Shown here in pieces: positions 52,220-63,500 of a stretch of DNA of 64,000 nucleotides. The DNA lies in assembly GCF_002858935.1 (NCBI RefSeq), contig NZ_PJRT01000005.1, positions 434,001-498,000 on the forward strand. The letters run 5' to 3'. The translations under genes and the position numbers were made by a program. Below the pieces are notes generated by a model, which was not told the origin of the DNA, did not search any database, and worked only from the letters and a program-made list of their open reading frames with translations. Each line of letters begins with the position of its first letter. The first letter of the stretch is position 1. This DNA comes from Pantoea endophytica. GTDB lineage: Bacteria; Pseudomonadota; Gammaproteobacteria; Enterobacterales; Enterobacteriaceae.

Positions 52220-53368
52220 GTGAATCGTACTTTACCTGCGGTTGGGATGTTTGCCTTACTGGTTTTTGTTATCGCACTGAATTTGCGGCCGATTATGGCG
52301 GCGATGGGACCGCTCTTTCCACTCCTGCAGCGCGACGCGCAGCTCAGCGCCACGCAGCTTAGCCTGCTGACCACGTTGCCGGTCATCATGATGGGATTGG
52401 CGGCGATGGCCGGGCCGCTGCTGTTGTGCCGGCTCGGCGAAGTACGCGGTATCGCTGCCGGATTGCTGTTGCTGGCGCTGGCGAGCGTCGCGCGTGGGTT
52501 CGAGCAATCTGCCACAGCGTTGATTACCAGCGCGCTGGTGGCGGGTTGCGGAATCGGATTGATTCAGGCCTTAATGCCAGCGCAGATCAAACGTCACTTT
52601 GGTGCGAAAGCAGGCACGCTGATGGCGCTCTTCACCACCGGGATTATGGCGGGCGCAGCGATTGCCGCCGCCAGCGCCGCACCATTGGCGAAATCGCAAG
52701 GTTTAGCGTTAACGCTGGCAATTCCTGTTGTCCCCGCAGTCATCGCGCTGTTGCTGTGGTTGACGTTTTCACGCGGCGTAACGCCAATGCAAAGCAGCCA
52801 GGCTCCACGCACTGCTCGCTCACCGCGTGCCTGGCTGTTGATGATCTTCTTTGGCATTGGCACCGGCGCGTACACCTTGGTGCTGGCGTGGCTGCCGCCA
52901 TTTTACATGCAGCACGGCTGGCAACCTGAACAAAGTGGCTATGTGCTGGGCGCGCTCACGCTGACGGAAGTTGCCGCGGGTTTTGTGCTGTCGGCGTTGA
53001 TTCATCGCTTCCGCGATCGTCGCCGTCCGTTGCTGGTGGTGTTAACTTTGATTCTGCTGGGCTTGATCAGTCTGCTGTGGCTTGGTGGGGCGCAGGCGTG
53101 GTTGCCTACATTGCTGCTCGGATTAGGCATTGGCGCGCTGTTCCCGCTCTCGCTGATCGTCACGCTCGATCACGCGCACACGCCGGAAGAAGCGGGCGCA
53201 TTGCTATCCTTCGTGCAGGGCGGCGGTTATTTGCTGGCGGCGTTGATGCCGCTGATCGCTGGCATCGTGCGTGACCGCGCCGCCTCGCTCGATAGCGCGT
53301 GGATAATCATGAGCGTAGGCATTATGTTGCTGATGGTGATGGCGCTGCGGTTTAAAACGCAGCGATAA
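52220..53368 (+). CDS. MFS transporter, CynX/NimT type
   Basis: A 382-residue transporter with 12 helices. IALNLRPIMAAMGPLFPLLQ at the start is the CynX-family signature. The start is GTG at 52220, with GGAG seven bases upstream. It is probably controlled by the divergent MarR protein. The family includes cyanate and 2-nitroimidazole transporters. Confidence 0.9.
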   Translation: MNRTLPAVGMFALLVFVIALNLRPIMAAMGPLFPLLQRDAQLSATQLSLLTTLPVIMMGLAAMAGPLLLCRLGEVRGIAAGLLLLALASVARGFEQSATALITSALVAGCGIGLIQALMPAQIKRHFGAKAGTLMALFTTGIMAGAAIAAASAAPLAKSQGLALTLAIPVVPAVIALLLWLTFSRGVTPMQSSQAPRTARSPRAWLLMIFFGIGTGAYTLVLAWLPPFYMQHGWQPEQSGYVLGALTLTEVAAGFVLSALIHRFRDRRRPLLVVLTLILLGLISLLWLGGAQAWLPTLLLGLGIGALFPLSLIVTLDHAHTPEEAGALLSFVQGGGYLLAALMPLIAGIVRDRAASLDSAWIIMSVGIMLLMVMALRFKTQR

Positions 53369-53415
53369 ACGCACGGCACAGAATGTGATAAAACGTGGGG
53401 CAATTTTTAACGCAG

Positions 53416-53435
53416 GGCCGTCATTTTTGACGGCC
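53416..53435 (+). terminator. Stem-loop between the MFS and Nudix genes
   Basis: GGCCGTCA and TGACGGCC pair around a TTTT loop. It lies 48 bases after the MFS stop and 20 bases before the Nudix start; no T run follows. Confidence 0.45.
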
Positions 53436-53455
53436 TGGCAAACCAAGGAGCAACC

Positions 53456-53878
53456 ATGTCGCCACAAGTGGGAATCGGCGTTTTAATTTTCCGCGATGGA
53501 AAACTGTTATTAGGGCAACGCAAAGGCAGCCACGGCGCGGGCGACTGGTCTGCGCCGGGCGGGCATCTGGAGTTTGGCGAATCGCCGGAAGCCTGCGCGC
53601 GTCGCGAAGTGCTGGAAGAAACCGGCTTACAGCTTGGTGAACTGCAAAACGGCGCGTTCGTTAGCGATGTGTTTCCCGAGGTCAACAAGCACTACATTAC
53701 GCTACTGATGGTGGCGCAGGACGCAATCGGTGAACCACAACTGATGGAGCCTGAAAAGTGCCACGGTTGGCAATGGTTCGTACCAGACAATCTGCCGCAA
53801 CCGCTGTTTGCGCCGCTGCGCACATGGATGGCACGCGACGGATTGGCGGCGCTGCAGGCGTTGGCTACAGGGCGATAA
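53456..53878 (+). CDS. Nudix hydrolase
   Basis: A 140-residue pyrophosphohydrolase. The Nudix box runs from GGHLEFGESPEACARREV to LEETGL. The start VGIGVLIFRDGKLLLGQRKG and the tail HGWQWFVPDNLP resemble NUDT15/dCTP-pyrophosphatase-like enzymes. AAGGAG precedes the start. It overlaps the 3' end of the Rid gene by 14 bases. Confidence 0.92.
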   Translation: MSPQVGIGVLIFRDGKLLLGQRKGSHGAGDWSAPGGHLEFGESPEACARREVLEETGLQLGELQNGAFVSDVFPEVNKHYITLLMVAQDAIGEPQLMEPEKCHGWQWFVPDNLPQPLFAPLRTWMARDGLAALQALATGR

Positions 53879-54236
53879 TCGCCTCGATCTCAATCTTTAA
53901 ATCCGGCGAGAAAAGTTGACTAATTTGTACCAGCGAACTCGCCGGAAGATGTTCGCCATAATGTTTAAACAGCACGCCGCGTAAGGCGTTGATCTCATCG
54001 AATGAGGTGATAAAAATCGTCACCTTAATTAGCTTTTCCAGCGAACTCTTTTCTTCAGCCGCGATGGTATGCAACTGCTGGAATATAGTTTCTGCTTGTG
54101 TAGCGATATCGGCCTGCTGCGCTGGCGTACCGAAAGCGGTCAAGCCAGAGACATATAAAGTTTCATTGTGCTTTACCGCGTGCACATAAGGCGCTTTGAC
54201 TTCACCCAATTGCGGATAGTTTTTACGCATCAGCAT
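53865..54236 (-). CDS. RidA/YjgF family protein
   Basis: A 123-residue Rid-family protein; members hydrolyse reactive enamine/imine intermediates. It has VKHNETLYVSGLTAFGTPAQ and LIKVTIFITSFDEINALRGV; the C-terminus ends in KIEIEAIIAL. The arginine usually binding the carboxylate in RidA (near FKARPARSAR) is not obvious here (PASSLVQISQL), so activity may differ. I start at 54236, where AAGGAG stands six bases upstream. Confidence 0.87.
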   Translation of the reverse strand: MLMRKNYPQLGEVKAPYVHAVKHNETLYVSGLTAFGTPAQQADIATQAETIFQQLHTIAAEEKSSLEKLIKVTIFITSFDEINALRGVLFKHYGEHLPASSLVQISQLFSPDLKIEIEAIIAL

Positions 54237-54246
54237 CTGCTTCTCC

Positions 54247-54711
54247 TTAAACAATGTTTAGAACCATCACCGTAACATCTTCATGAGCAATCTCGCGCTG
54301 CTCCACATCCTGCCAGCCGAAGCGGCGATACAGGGCTTGTTGATCCGGTGTATACAGCCACAACGCGGTGATCCCACGCTGACGCGCTTCGGTAATTAAG
54401 CGCGTCACCAGGCCACTCGCCAACCCTTTTCCACGGTGTGTTGCGGCAGTAATGACTTCGCCGAGCCAAAACTCGCGCTCGGCGATATCGTGCAGTTCGT
54501 AATGGATAATGCTGGCGATCGCCATCAATTCGCCGTCGCTTGTGGTGGCCACCAGCGTCAGCGTTTTGGCCTCGACGGCATTGCGCGCCTGTAATCGCTG
54601 CTCAATCACTGCCGCATCGCGCCAGTTGGGGAAATCTGACCATTCTTGATGCAGCATTTGCGTCACCGCATCCAAAAACTGTGGCTGTTGTGCCAGCAGG
54701 CTGATGTGCAT
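54247..54711 (-). CDS. GNAT family N-acetyltransferase
   Basis: A 154-residue acetyltransferase with LGEVITAATHRGKGLASGLV as the acetyl-CoA loop and YTPDQQALYRRFGWQDVEQR at the C-terminus. I start it at the ATG at 54711 (MHISLLAQQPQFLDAV), with AGGA seven bases before; an earlier in-frame ATG at 54789 would run into the next gene. It is 10 bases before the Rid gene, in the same direction. Confidence 0.87.
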   Translation of the reverse strand: MHISLLAQQPQFLDAVTQMLHQEWSDFPNWRDAAVIEQRLQARNAVEAKTLTLVATTSDGELMAIASIIHYELHDIAEREFWLGEVITAATHRGKGLASGLVTRLITEARQRGITALWLYTPDQQALYRRFGWQDVEQREIAHEDVTVMVLNIV

Positions 54712-54754
54712 TCCGATTCCTAAAAGGTGGCGGGCGAGAGTGACAACATAGCGA

Positions 54755-55450
54755 TTAGTGATTGATATTGCCAAGCAAACTGCGTTCAATAATAGCGCCG
54801 GGCATCATCTGCTGAATACCTTGCTCCAGCATATCGCCCGCATGTTGCAATGCTTCGAGTGGCATCGCCGGTAATCGCTCCAGCACAAACCACATCTGCG
54901 TTTGCTCAATACTGAGACGCGTGCGCACACCTTGTCGCCAGTTCCAGCGACGACAGGTTACGCCTGCGTCATCCCGCCACACCACTTCGCCAGGTTCGGG
55001 AGATTCATGGCTCAAGACGCCTTCTTTATAGACATCGAAGGGTTCGCTGCCATCGGCGCGCGTCAGCCGCGGGTTGCCCACGTAAGCGGCCACATTCTCA
55101 CCACCAACCGGAATGGCGAAACGAATGCTCACCGCATTGTAGAGATCCACGATTGGATCGATGGCTGCCATTGATCCGTCGCGCTGCACGCGCTTGCGCA
55201 AGGCATCTGCCGAACAGGGCGTGCGTTTCGGTTTGGCACCAAAATGTTTGAACATTTCCGCCCATTGCGTCAGATGTGCTTCTGCCCAGGGAAAATCATC
55301 CTGCAGCATATCGAGACAAGCTTGTACGAGGGCTTCTTTACCAACTTGCGGACGCAACACTGGCGCAGCCTGAACTAAAATGCTGAGCGCGGTAAAGTCA
55401 GGCGCTAAGGCAGAAACGGAAGGATCGATTGACGGGCTTAAGGCGAACAT
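54755..55450 (-). CDS. B3/B4 domain-containing protein
   Basis: A 231-residue protein with a B3/B4 domain as in the phenylalanyl-tRNA synthetase beta chain: LRKRVQRDGSMAAIDPIVDLYNAVSIRFAIPVGG (quoted from RDGSMAAIDPIVDLYNAVS) and GVTCRRWNWRQGVRT. Such free-standing domains may edit mischarged tRNA. It is divergent from the XRE-cupin regulator and probably its target. Confidence 0.88.
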   Translation of the reverse strand: MFALSPSIDPSVSALAPDFTALSILVQAAPVLRPQVGKEALVQACLDMLQDDFPWAEAHLTQWAEMFKHFGAKPKRTPCSADALRKRVQRDGSMAAIDPIVDLYNAVSIRFAIPVGGENVAAYVGNPRLTRADGSEPFDVYKEGVLSHESPEPGEVVWRDDAGVTCRRWNWRQGVRTRLSIEQTQMWFVLERLPAMPLEALQHAGDMLEQGIQQMMPGAIIERSLLGNINH

Positions 55451-55493
55451 AACATAATCCTGTAATGACTAATTTATTCCATGATAGTGACCG

Positions 55494-56096
55494 ATGAAGA
55501 CAAAAGTCAATAAATTGACCGAAGCAGGTTCTGATATCGACTATGTCAGCGCCGCCGTTTCAGCCAGCGTCAAAAGTTTCCGCCAACAGCAAAAACTGTC
55601 GCTGGATGAGCTCTCGCGCCGCGCGGGCGTCAGTAAAGGCATGTTAGTTGAGATTGAAAAAGGCAGCGCGAATCCCAGCATCGCCATTTTGTGCAAAGTG
55701 GCGGCAGCGCTGGGAATATCGGTGGCCGATATTGTGAATGTCACCGCCGATCCGCTGGCGCATCTGGTTGCTGAAGAGGACATTCCAATACTTTGGCAAG
55801 GGGACAAGGGCGGTACGGCGCGTTTGCTGGCGGGCACGCAAGGCCCGGATATGATCGAGCTATGGCGTTGGGAGATGTTCCCCGGCGAACAGTTCGCCTC
55901 GCCGGGCCATCCGCAGCGCACTTACGAACTGCTGCATGTCGAGCAAGGTGAACTTACGTTGACGGTTGATGAACAGCAGTTGCAGGTGCCGCGCGGCAGT
56001 TCAGCGGTGGCGAAAACCGCCGCACCGCACAGTTATGCGAACCTCGGCGAACTGCCGCTGGTTTTCACCATGGCAGTCGCCGAAATTCACAGTTAA
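55494..56096 (+). CDS. XRE family regulator with C-terminal cupin domain
   Basis: A 200-residue regulator. The HTH lies in LSLDELSRRAGVSKGMLVEI and SANPSIAILCKVAAALGISV; the cupin domain follows (SPGHPQRTYELLHVEQGELTLTV). It is divergent from the B3/B4 gene. The ligand is unknown. The stop codon overlaps that of the SDR remnant. Confidence 0.92.
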   Translation: MKTKVNKLTEAGSDIDYVSAAVSASVKSFRQQQKLSLDELSRRAGVSKGMLVEIEKGSANPSIAILCKVAAALGISVADIVNVTADPLAHLVAEEDIPILWQGDKGGTARLLAGTQGPDMIELWRWEMFPGEQFASPGHPQRTYELLHVEQGELTLTVDEQQLQVPRGSSAVAKTAAPHSYANLGELPLVFTMAVAEIHS

Positions 56097-56285
56097 CCCA
56101 CTTCGTTCGCCAGCGCCACCGCATCTTTGCCAGCTGGAATGCGCATCGGAGCATGCGGATCGGTCGCCGCACGCCACACAGCTTCCGCCACATCCAGCGC
56201 CTTGGTGGTGGGTTGTGGCTGCTGCATCGTGCTGAAAACGCCATCTAACAGCGGCTGATACGGCTCAAGCTGCGTGTTCTCCATG
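56093..56285 (-). pseudogene. SDR oxidoreductase, C-terminal fragment
   Basis: About 64 residues survive: ENTQLEPYQPLLDGVFSTMQ and TTKALDVAEAVWRAATDPHA, ending PAGKDAVALANEVG, typical of the last part of an SDR enzyme. The Rossmann fold and catalytic Tyr-Lys are missing. Homology stops near 56285, where the AraC fragment on the other strand begins, which suggests one deletion that removed the 5' ends of both genes. Confidence 0.65.
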
Positions 56286-56776
56286 CGCGGAGAATCGCGC
56301 CTGACCACGCTGGTGCAGTTGGTGATGGATGAGTGCCGCGCACAGCGTCCGGCGCGTCATGTGGTACTGGAACGCTTGCTAGAGCTGCTGTTAATCGAAG
56401 CGCTGCGATCAATGCCGATCTGCAATGCGTGTCCGGGCGTGATGAGCGGTTAGCTGACGAACGGCTGGCGGCGGCAATCCGCGCCATTCATGCCAATCCT
56501 GCGCACAGCTGGACGATGGCCGAACTGGCGAAAGCCGCCGCGCTGTCACGCTCCTCTTTCTTTGTGCGTTTCCGCGAAGCGGTTGGCGTGGCGCCGATGG
56601 TCTACCTGCTGACGTGGCGTATGGCGCTGGCGAAAAATCTGCTGCGCGGTAAAAGCATGGCGGTGGCTGAAGTGGCGGAGCGCGTTGGCTATCGCTCCGC
56701 CAGCGCCTTCAGCGTGGCATTCAGTCGCTACGTCGGCCAGCCGCTAGCGTGGTACGCCGCCGAAGAGGATGTTTAG
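56283..56776 (+). pseudogene. AraC family regulator, truncated and frameshifted
   Basis: The sequence picks up inside the cupin_6 domain of an AraC regulator (GESRLTTLVQLVMDEC, VVLERLLELLLIEALRS), runs into a stop near 56452 and continues in another frame with LADERLAAAIRAIHANPAHS, a complete HTH (MAELAKAAALSRSSFFVRFR) and YLLTWRMALAKNLLRG. The N-terminal 100 or so residues are missing. The HTH part could in principle be translated from an internal start, but the gene as a whole is broken. Confidence 0.72.
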
Positions 56777-57102
56777 CGATAAAGCTTAAAATTGCCGGTT
56801 AAACGGGTAATTTTTTTCTTAGGACCGATCAAACCGATCGCCACCAACTCAATCTGATCGCTGTGCGCGTCAGCAATACGCTCGCCATACTCTTCGTAGG
56901 TTTTGCAGGATTGCGCCAGCGGCGCGTAGATGACGCCGGGATAATCAACGCCATCCTGGCTTTGCTGATTCGGCCCCACCAAATTTCCTGGTAATTTGCC
57001 AAAACTAATGCCGATAATGCTGGCAGCGTTCATTGCCAATCCGGCGGGCAGTTGCTGATCAATCAAGATGGTGCAGCGATGGGTGTTTGCGTCGAAATCC
57101 AT
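56773..57102 (-). CDS. DUF2000 family protein
   Basis: A 109-residue protein with RCTILIDQQLPAGLAMNAAS, IIGISFGKLPGNLVGP and VDYPGVIYAPLAQ, the DUF2000 pattern. Function unknown; relatives look like peptidyl-tRNA-hydrolase-fold proteins. I start it at 57102 (MDFDANTHR); an AAGG lies a little far upstream. It converges with the AraC fragment, the stops overlapping. Confidence 0.8.
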   Translation of the reverse strand: MDFDANTHRCTILIDQQLPAGLAMNAASIIGISFGKLPGNLVGPNQQSQDGVDYPGVIYAPLAQSCKTYEEYGERIADAHSDQIELVAIGLIGPKKKITRLTGNFKLYR

Positions 57103-57171
57103 GTTGAGTATTTCACCTTGAGTGGGAATGCAAAAGTAAGCGATCGCTGGAGTATAAATTCCGCACATTTT

Positions 57172-57193
57172 GTAGCGGCGCGATTTATCGCGC
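57172..57193. repeat. Palindromic repeat family A, short copy
   Basis: GTAGCGGCGCGATTTATCGC followed by GC. It lies upstream of the DUF2000 gene. The remaining stretch to 57586 is AT-rich, has no gene and should hold the autotransporter promoter. Confidence 0.65.
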
Positions 57194-57586
57194 AGTTGGA
57201 GATGCAGAGTATGTTTGTACTGCAGGAATTAAAGGGATTAGCGGCCTGGCCTTTGGCTGAATAAAAGATTCGAATAAATCACAATGAATTCATGAGAGTT
57301 TTATTAAATCCCATATTGCTTACTTGATGTTTCAATATCATCATCTTTACGACTATTAGGTCCGGATAATTATAAAATCACCCTGGCTTAATTCCTAAAT
57401 CCTTTCTCCCACCTCACAAATCCTTAACTCAAACTGGACGCTTGCCAGCTAAAGCGTAGATACTCATTTCACCCGATTTCAAACATTAAAAAGCTGAAAC
57501 AAAATAATTCGATTACTTAAACAAACCTAAAGCGCAACGGTAATAATCCGTGCGCGTATTGTCTTTTCTCTGTTGAGGAAAACATT

Positions 57587-60500
57587 GTGTTTAAATTAAA
57601 TCCGGTGTTACTAAGCCTTGTGGCTGCGCAAGGCGTGATGTTCCCTGTGTTGCCGACAACGGCAGCGATATTAAAGCCTTATACGCCTGAAATTAATGAC
57701 AATAAGGTTGGTGCTTACTGTTTATGTAATGGCAGCACGCAAACGCTGAGCGGATTGCCGCAGTTCGCGCCGGGTGAAAACGGTACGGGCAGCGTAACGA
57801 TTGGTGAGTTGCGCAATATTGGGCGAATTATCAATGACAACGTGATTGGCGCGGCGCGGCTGCAAATCGGTGCGCAGAATTACGCTATTGGCATCCCCAA
57901 TTACGAAGAAAATACCTACACCACCTATCAGGTATTTAATACTGCAGAACTGGTCGATTTACCTGCAGTAGGTCTGGATACCGTGGTGCCAGATTATTTT
58001 GATGTAAACGACAAACAATATATCAACGCGCGTGTCGCTTCCGTCAGTAATGGCACGCTGAATATCGATATTGGCAAGCATAACGCGGCGACGACTTCCT
58101 CCAGTAATAGCTGGTCGATGGCGGCGAAGCAAAGCCAGTTATTTACCGCCAGCAAAAAAGGCAATTTGAACTGGAATTCCAATAACCGTATCGCCTTCAC
58201 CGCCGGCACCACGCCGTACGGTGGCGATCGCCTGGCTTACGATGTCGGCAACGTGGTGGAATACGCGGGTGTATTCACCGTCAATACACTGGATGGCGGC
58301 ACTAACACGTTCAACGTCACTAATCTCAATGAACTGCGCAATTACAACGACTGGCTGATCGATCAGCTCTCCAACGCCAACCTCAGCACCGAAAGTTACA
58401 ACACAGAATTCAATAAGGCCTACGCGCTGCGCGAAGGGCGCGTGGTGTATCGCATGAGCACCAACAACTTCGATGATGAAGTGGCGCTACCGATATTCGA
58501 TCAGGTGGTGCTTAGCGCCGATGGTCCGAAGGCAACAGTGAAAATCAATCGCGGCAAAACGCTGGAAGTGGTGAACAGCAACAGCGCGGTGATGCGCGCC
58601 AGCAACGGGGCGAAGGCGATAGTCGATGGCAAACTTGCCAGCACCGGTTCTGGCCTCGAGTTGCTCAGCGGCGCGCGCGGCTTCAACAACGGCGTCATCA
58701 ACGCCGGTTTTCTTAATAACGCCAATGGCAAAGGCGTCGATATCAGCACGGTTGGCGCGGGCGGCAGCGCGGTCGACGTCAGTTATGAAAGTCGCTTTAT
58801 TAATCGTGGCGTGATCAACCTGCAACCCGGCGCGGGCTTCAGTACCGGCATCAATGCCTATAACAGCAAAGTGGTTAACCACGGCAACATCAACGTTGGC
58901 GTCAGCGATGTCAGCAGCGGCGGCACAGCAGCGGGCGTATTGCTGAGCAGCGACGGCAAAGGCGGTTTCGTTAACGCCAAAGATGGCACCATCTACATCG
59001 GGCGCACACCGCAAAATCGCAAAAATGATCCCACCGAAGATGTCGCCGTCAATCTAAGTGGCGGCGCCAGCGGCATCTATCAATTTCTTGATTCAAAAGC
59101 CGTGAATAATGGCCACATCGTGATTGGATCCAAAGTGCAAAACGCGGCAGGGATGAAGGTGGAGCTCGCGCCTCACGCGGTTACGCTGAACAATGGCGTC
59201 ATCGACGTTAACGGCAAGGCGCAAGTTCAACCCGCCGAGAACGTTGGCATGTTGGTGCTGGATTCCGGCAGCCTTGGCAAGGTTGGCAATATCGGCACCA
59301 TCAATGTCAACGGCTACAACAGCACTGGCCTAAAAGTCATCGCGCGCGATGGCAATGACTCCGTGGCATTTTCCAGCGGCGCGATCAACGTGCCTGGCGA
59401 TGGCGATCGGTTTGTTAACTCCTTTAACACGGCGGTATGGGTGAAGGGCGATCCGGGCGGCACAGCTTACGCGAAACTGACCGGACCGATCCGGCTCGGC
59501 GGAAACTCGAATATTGGTATTCGTGCAGAAGGGCTTGCTGTGGTTGATGTCAGCGCTAATGCGGTGCCGCTATCCGTGCCTGATCCCAACGTGTATACCG
59601 CACGGCATATCAGTTTTTATACCCTTGGCCCCAACGCCAGAATCAACTTGCCCGCCAACGGCAGCTACAGCGCAACCGTGCCGTACGGCAATATTTTCCG
59701 TGTTGCAGATGGTGCAGATTTTGACGGCACCGGCCGCACGCTTTCCATGAACAACTCGTTCTCCACGGGCGTGTACGGCAGCGGTGAGTTCACCGACGTC
59801 AACACCAATGGCGCGACCTTCAACGTTGCCGGCAATTACGCGCGTGCTATTGAGATCAGTGATGGCGCGCACGCCACCATTGATGCGGCGACCCGCATCA
59901 GGCTGCTCAGCAACGGCGCGACCGGCGCGGTGGCGGATGGCAATAAATTCACCCTGACAGGCGACCCGATCAATCCGCAAACCCAGTTCAATCCGGACAC
60001 GCTGCTGGTCAACCATGCGGCGCTCAGCGGCGTTGCTGACAATCAGCAGGCGCTGGTTGTCAGCAATCACGCCCAGTTGATCAATACCGGCGACATTACC
60101 TTAGGCGGTCAGAGCACCAACGGTATTTATGCGCAGAATGGTGCCTTTACCTTCAACCGTGGCGATGTCACCGTGACGCGCAGCAGCACCGGTCTGTATG
60201 CGTACGGCAATCCCGAGTACACCGATGGCGTAACGCCGACCGAGGTTATCAATATTGGTTTGCTCAATGTGTATAACCTGGATGCCGAGAGTTTCTCACC
60301 CAGCAGAGGATTGATCTCTTATCACGAGCTGGCGCGCTTCTATCAAAACGGCACCATCAATTTGTTTGGCTCAAACGCGCTGGCGGGCGCGGTGTTTGCC
60401 GGTGGACTACTTGATTTAGGTGATGGCAATCGCGTGGTGTTCCACGACAGGAACCAATACGGTTTTCGCGCCGCAGATCCCGGCACGCGTTTGATCAGCC

Positions 60501-63500
60501 ACGGCGGCAGCGTTGATGTCAGCACTGAAAACTCCAGACTATACGAGATTGTCAACGGCGCGTGGCTGTATGCCGAAACGCCAGGCAATGTAACGCTCAG
60601 CGGGGAAAACAGCACTGGGATGGAGGTGAGCGGATACGACGCGATGGTTTCCCGCACCGACAATTACACCGTGACCGGCAAAAATGCCACCGTGATGCGC
60701 GTCAGCGGCAGCGCCGAGGGCGTGATCACCAGCGGCATTGCCCTGAATGGCGAAAACGGCACCGCGGCGGTGGTCGGCGGCGATGAGTCGGAAATCTACG
60801 CCGCCTCGCAAATCATCGGTAACGGCAGCAATAGCACCGCTTTTGATGTGAGCGGTGGCGCACGGTTGTTTAATCAGTATCAAGGCGTCGTCGATCTCAC
60901 CGGACCAAACAGCACCGGCGCGCGCGTGCATGACGGCGGTAACTTCATTAACCGTGGCAGCATGCGTATCGCGTCGGGCATCGGTGTGGATGTCAGCAGC
61001 GGCTACGGCCAATACGTACCGGTGGACAGTTCCCTGCGCGTTGATGACGGCACCGCAGCGTTACGCGTTGGCAACGGCGGCTGGCTGAGAATCTACGGCG
61101 ACGGGCAGGGCGCGAGCAATATTTATGCGATGGGCAAAGCCGATGGCTTGTTGCTGGATAATGGCGCGCAGGGCTTTGAAGCCAACGACATCATTCTCGG
61201 CGCTTATGGCAGCGGCAGCGTAATCAACAACCGCGCGGAAACCAGCAATATCTCGCTGGATAACGTGATGCTCGATGTGAGCGGCGGCAACGGCGTGCGT
61301 TCGGCGACCTCGTTTGATCCTAATGGTCGCGCGTTAATCAACGTCAGCGGTGGTGCTACCGGTTATCGCTTCGAAAATGCCGATGGCTCAACCACCAGCA
61401 ACGATCTGGTGATCGGCAAGGATTACGCCATTCTGGTTTCCGGCCAGGGTACCGGCGTTCGCGCTAACACCAGCGGAAAAGTGATTTCGCAGGGCTCAAT
61501 TGGCATTCGCGATTTCAACGGCGGTTCGGCGATTGTCACCAGCACCGCCAGCCAGGTGATCAATCAGGGTTCGATTGCCTCACTCAGCCGCGTCTCTCCG
61601 CTGATCGATTTGCGCGGTGGCGATACGGTATTTATCAACCAGGGCACCATCTCCGCGCCGTTCCCGGATCAGGTCGTCGTAGCCGGAGGCGCAGGCAATG
61701 ATGTGATCGCGCTGCTCGATGGTGCGGTGGTCGGCGATGTGAATACCGGCAGCGGCAACGATGAACTGGTGGTGACCGGCGGCACGCTGAACGGCAGCCT
61801 GACGATGGGCAATGGTGCGGCGAATCAGGCGACGGTGCAGAGAGTCAGCCTGGCCGATACCCGTCACATCACCACCGAAAACGGCGCTGGCAGCACGCTC
61901 AATCTCAGCGAACTGACGGCGCGCGGCGGCTCGTTTACCCGCGATGATGTCAGCAAAGGCACCAACCTCGGCGCGGGCTGGAGCACGCTCAACTTCTTCG
62001 CCACCCAATGGACGCTAACCGACAACATCAAGCTAGCGCACAGCACCATCAATATCGACGCCGGCAGTACGCTGTTTGCCGGTGATAACGTCAATCCGCT
62101 GCTGCAAGGCGCGACCGATGATTCGCTGGTGGTAAATAACGCCGGTACGCTGGATCTCACTAACGGCGGCAACGCGGCGGCGAATGTTTTAACCATTGAT
62201 GGCCAACTGGCATCGGCGGGCGGCAGCCTGAAACTCAACTCTACCGCCACGCAGAGCGACAACCTGCGCGTAAACGGCAATGTGTCGGGCACCACCTTGA
62301 TCGACGATACGCTGATCGGCGGCCCGCAGCTGGATAGCAATCGCGATGGCGTGATTGCCGCCAGCGAAGGTGTGTCGCTGGCGCAGGTAACCGGCAGCGC
62401 CAGCGCAACCAGTTTTGCGCTCAAGAGCGGCTATGTGGCGTCCGGGCCGTGGCAATATGGTTTGGCCAGCTTCGCGCCGGGCAGTTCAACATCCGGTGCG
62501 TGGGATTATCGACTCGCTAACACCTTTGTCTGTGAAGACGGTTCGCTGTGCCAGCCACAAGCGGGCAGCAATCAGCGTGCCGCGCGGCTGGCCGTGACGC
62601 CGCAGGTGCCGTCCTACATCTCCGCGCCGGTGGGTTTGGCGTATTACTCGCTGGCGGTGACCGACGATCTGCATAAACGTCTTGGCGAACTGCGTCAGCA
62701 GCAAACCGCATCCGATGCCGTGGGCGGCGAGATGTTTATCCGCTATCTCGGCTCCAACCTGAAGTATCAAAGCAATCGCGGTTTGGCCGATTACGGCTAT
62801 GACTTCGATCTGGATTACAGCGCGGTACAGCTGGGCGGCAACGTACTGCGCGCCGACGGCCCACAAGACAGCTTGCGCGGCGGCGTGGCCTACACGCGTG
62901 GCAACACGCGCATTCGTCCTCATGCAGCCGACGGTTACAGCTCCACCAGTTTCGACAGCGACAGCATTTCGCTGTACGGCACCTGGCTGCGCGACAGCGG
63001 ATTCTACCTCGATGGCTCGCTGAGTTGGGGTTGGTATCGCGGTGAAACCGACATCGCCCGGCAGAAAGAGGTGGCAACACCGAAAGGCAAAGGCTGGACG
63101 GCGTCGGTGGAATCGGGCTATCCGTTCACCTTCGCCAACGGCGTGCGCCTTGAACCGCAGGCGCAAATCACCTGGCTGCAGATGAAGATGGACAGCTTCA
63201 CCGATCAGGATCGCACGCGCGTGTCGTACAACGATTACGATCAAACCATCGGCCGACTCGGCGCACGCCTCGATCGCACCTGGCTGGATACCAGCCAGAA
63301 CGCCTACACGCCGTACGTTCGCGCCAATTACTACAAAGGCTGGGGCGGCACCGCGAAAACCAAAATCGGTGCGGCGGATACTGAAGGCAGTCAAATCTTC
63401 GAAAGTGGCAAGTTTGGTCAGATGTGGGACGTTGGTTTAGGCGGCAGCGCCACGCTGAATAACGACGTTGCGCTGTATGCCGAAGCCGATTACCGCAAAG

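Noticed and set aside
62486-63394. Minus-strand open frame of 302 codons within the autotransporter barrel
   Set aside because: Antisense to the translocator domain; composition is typical of shadow frames.
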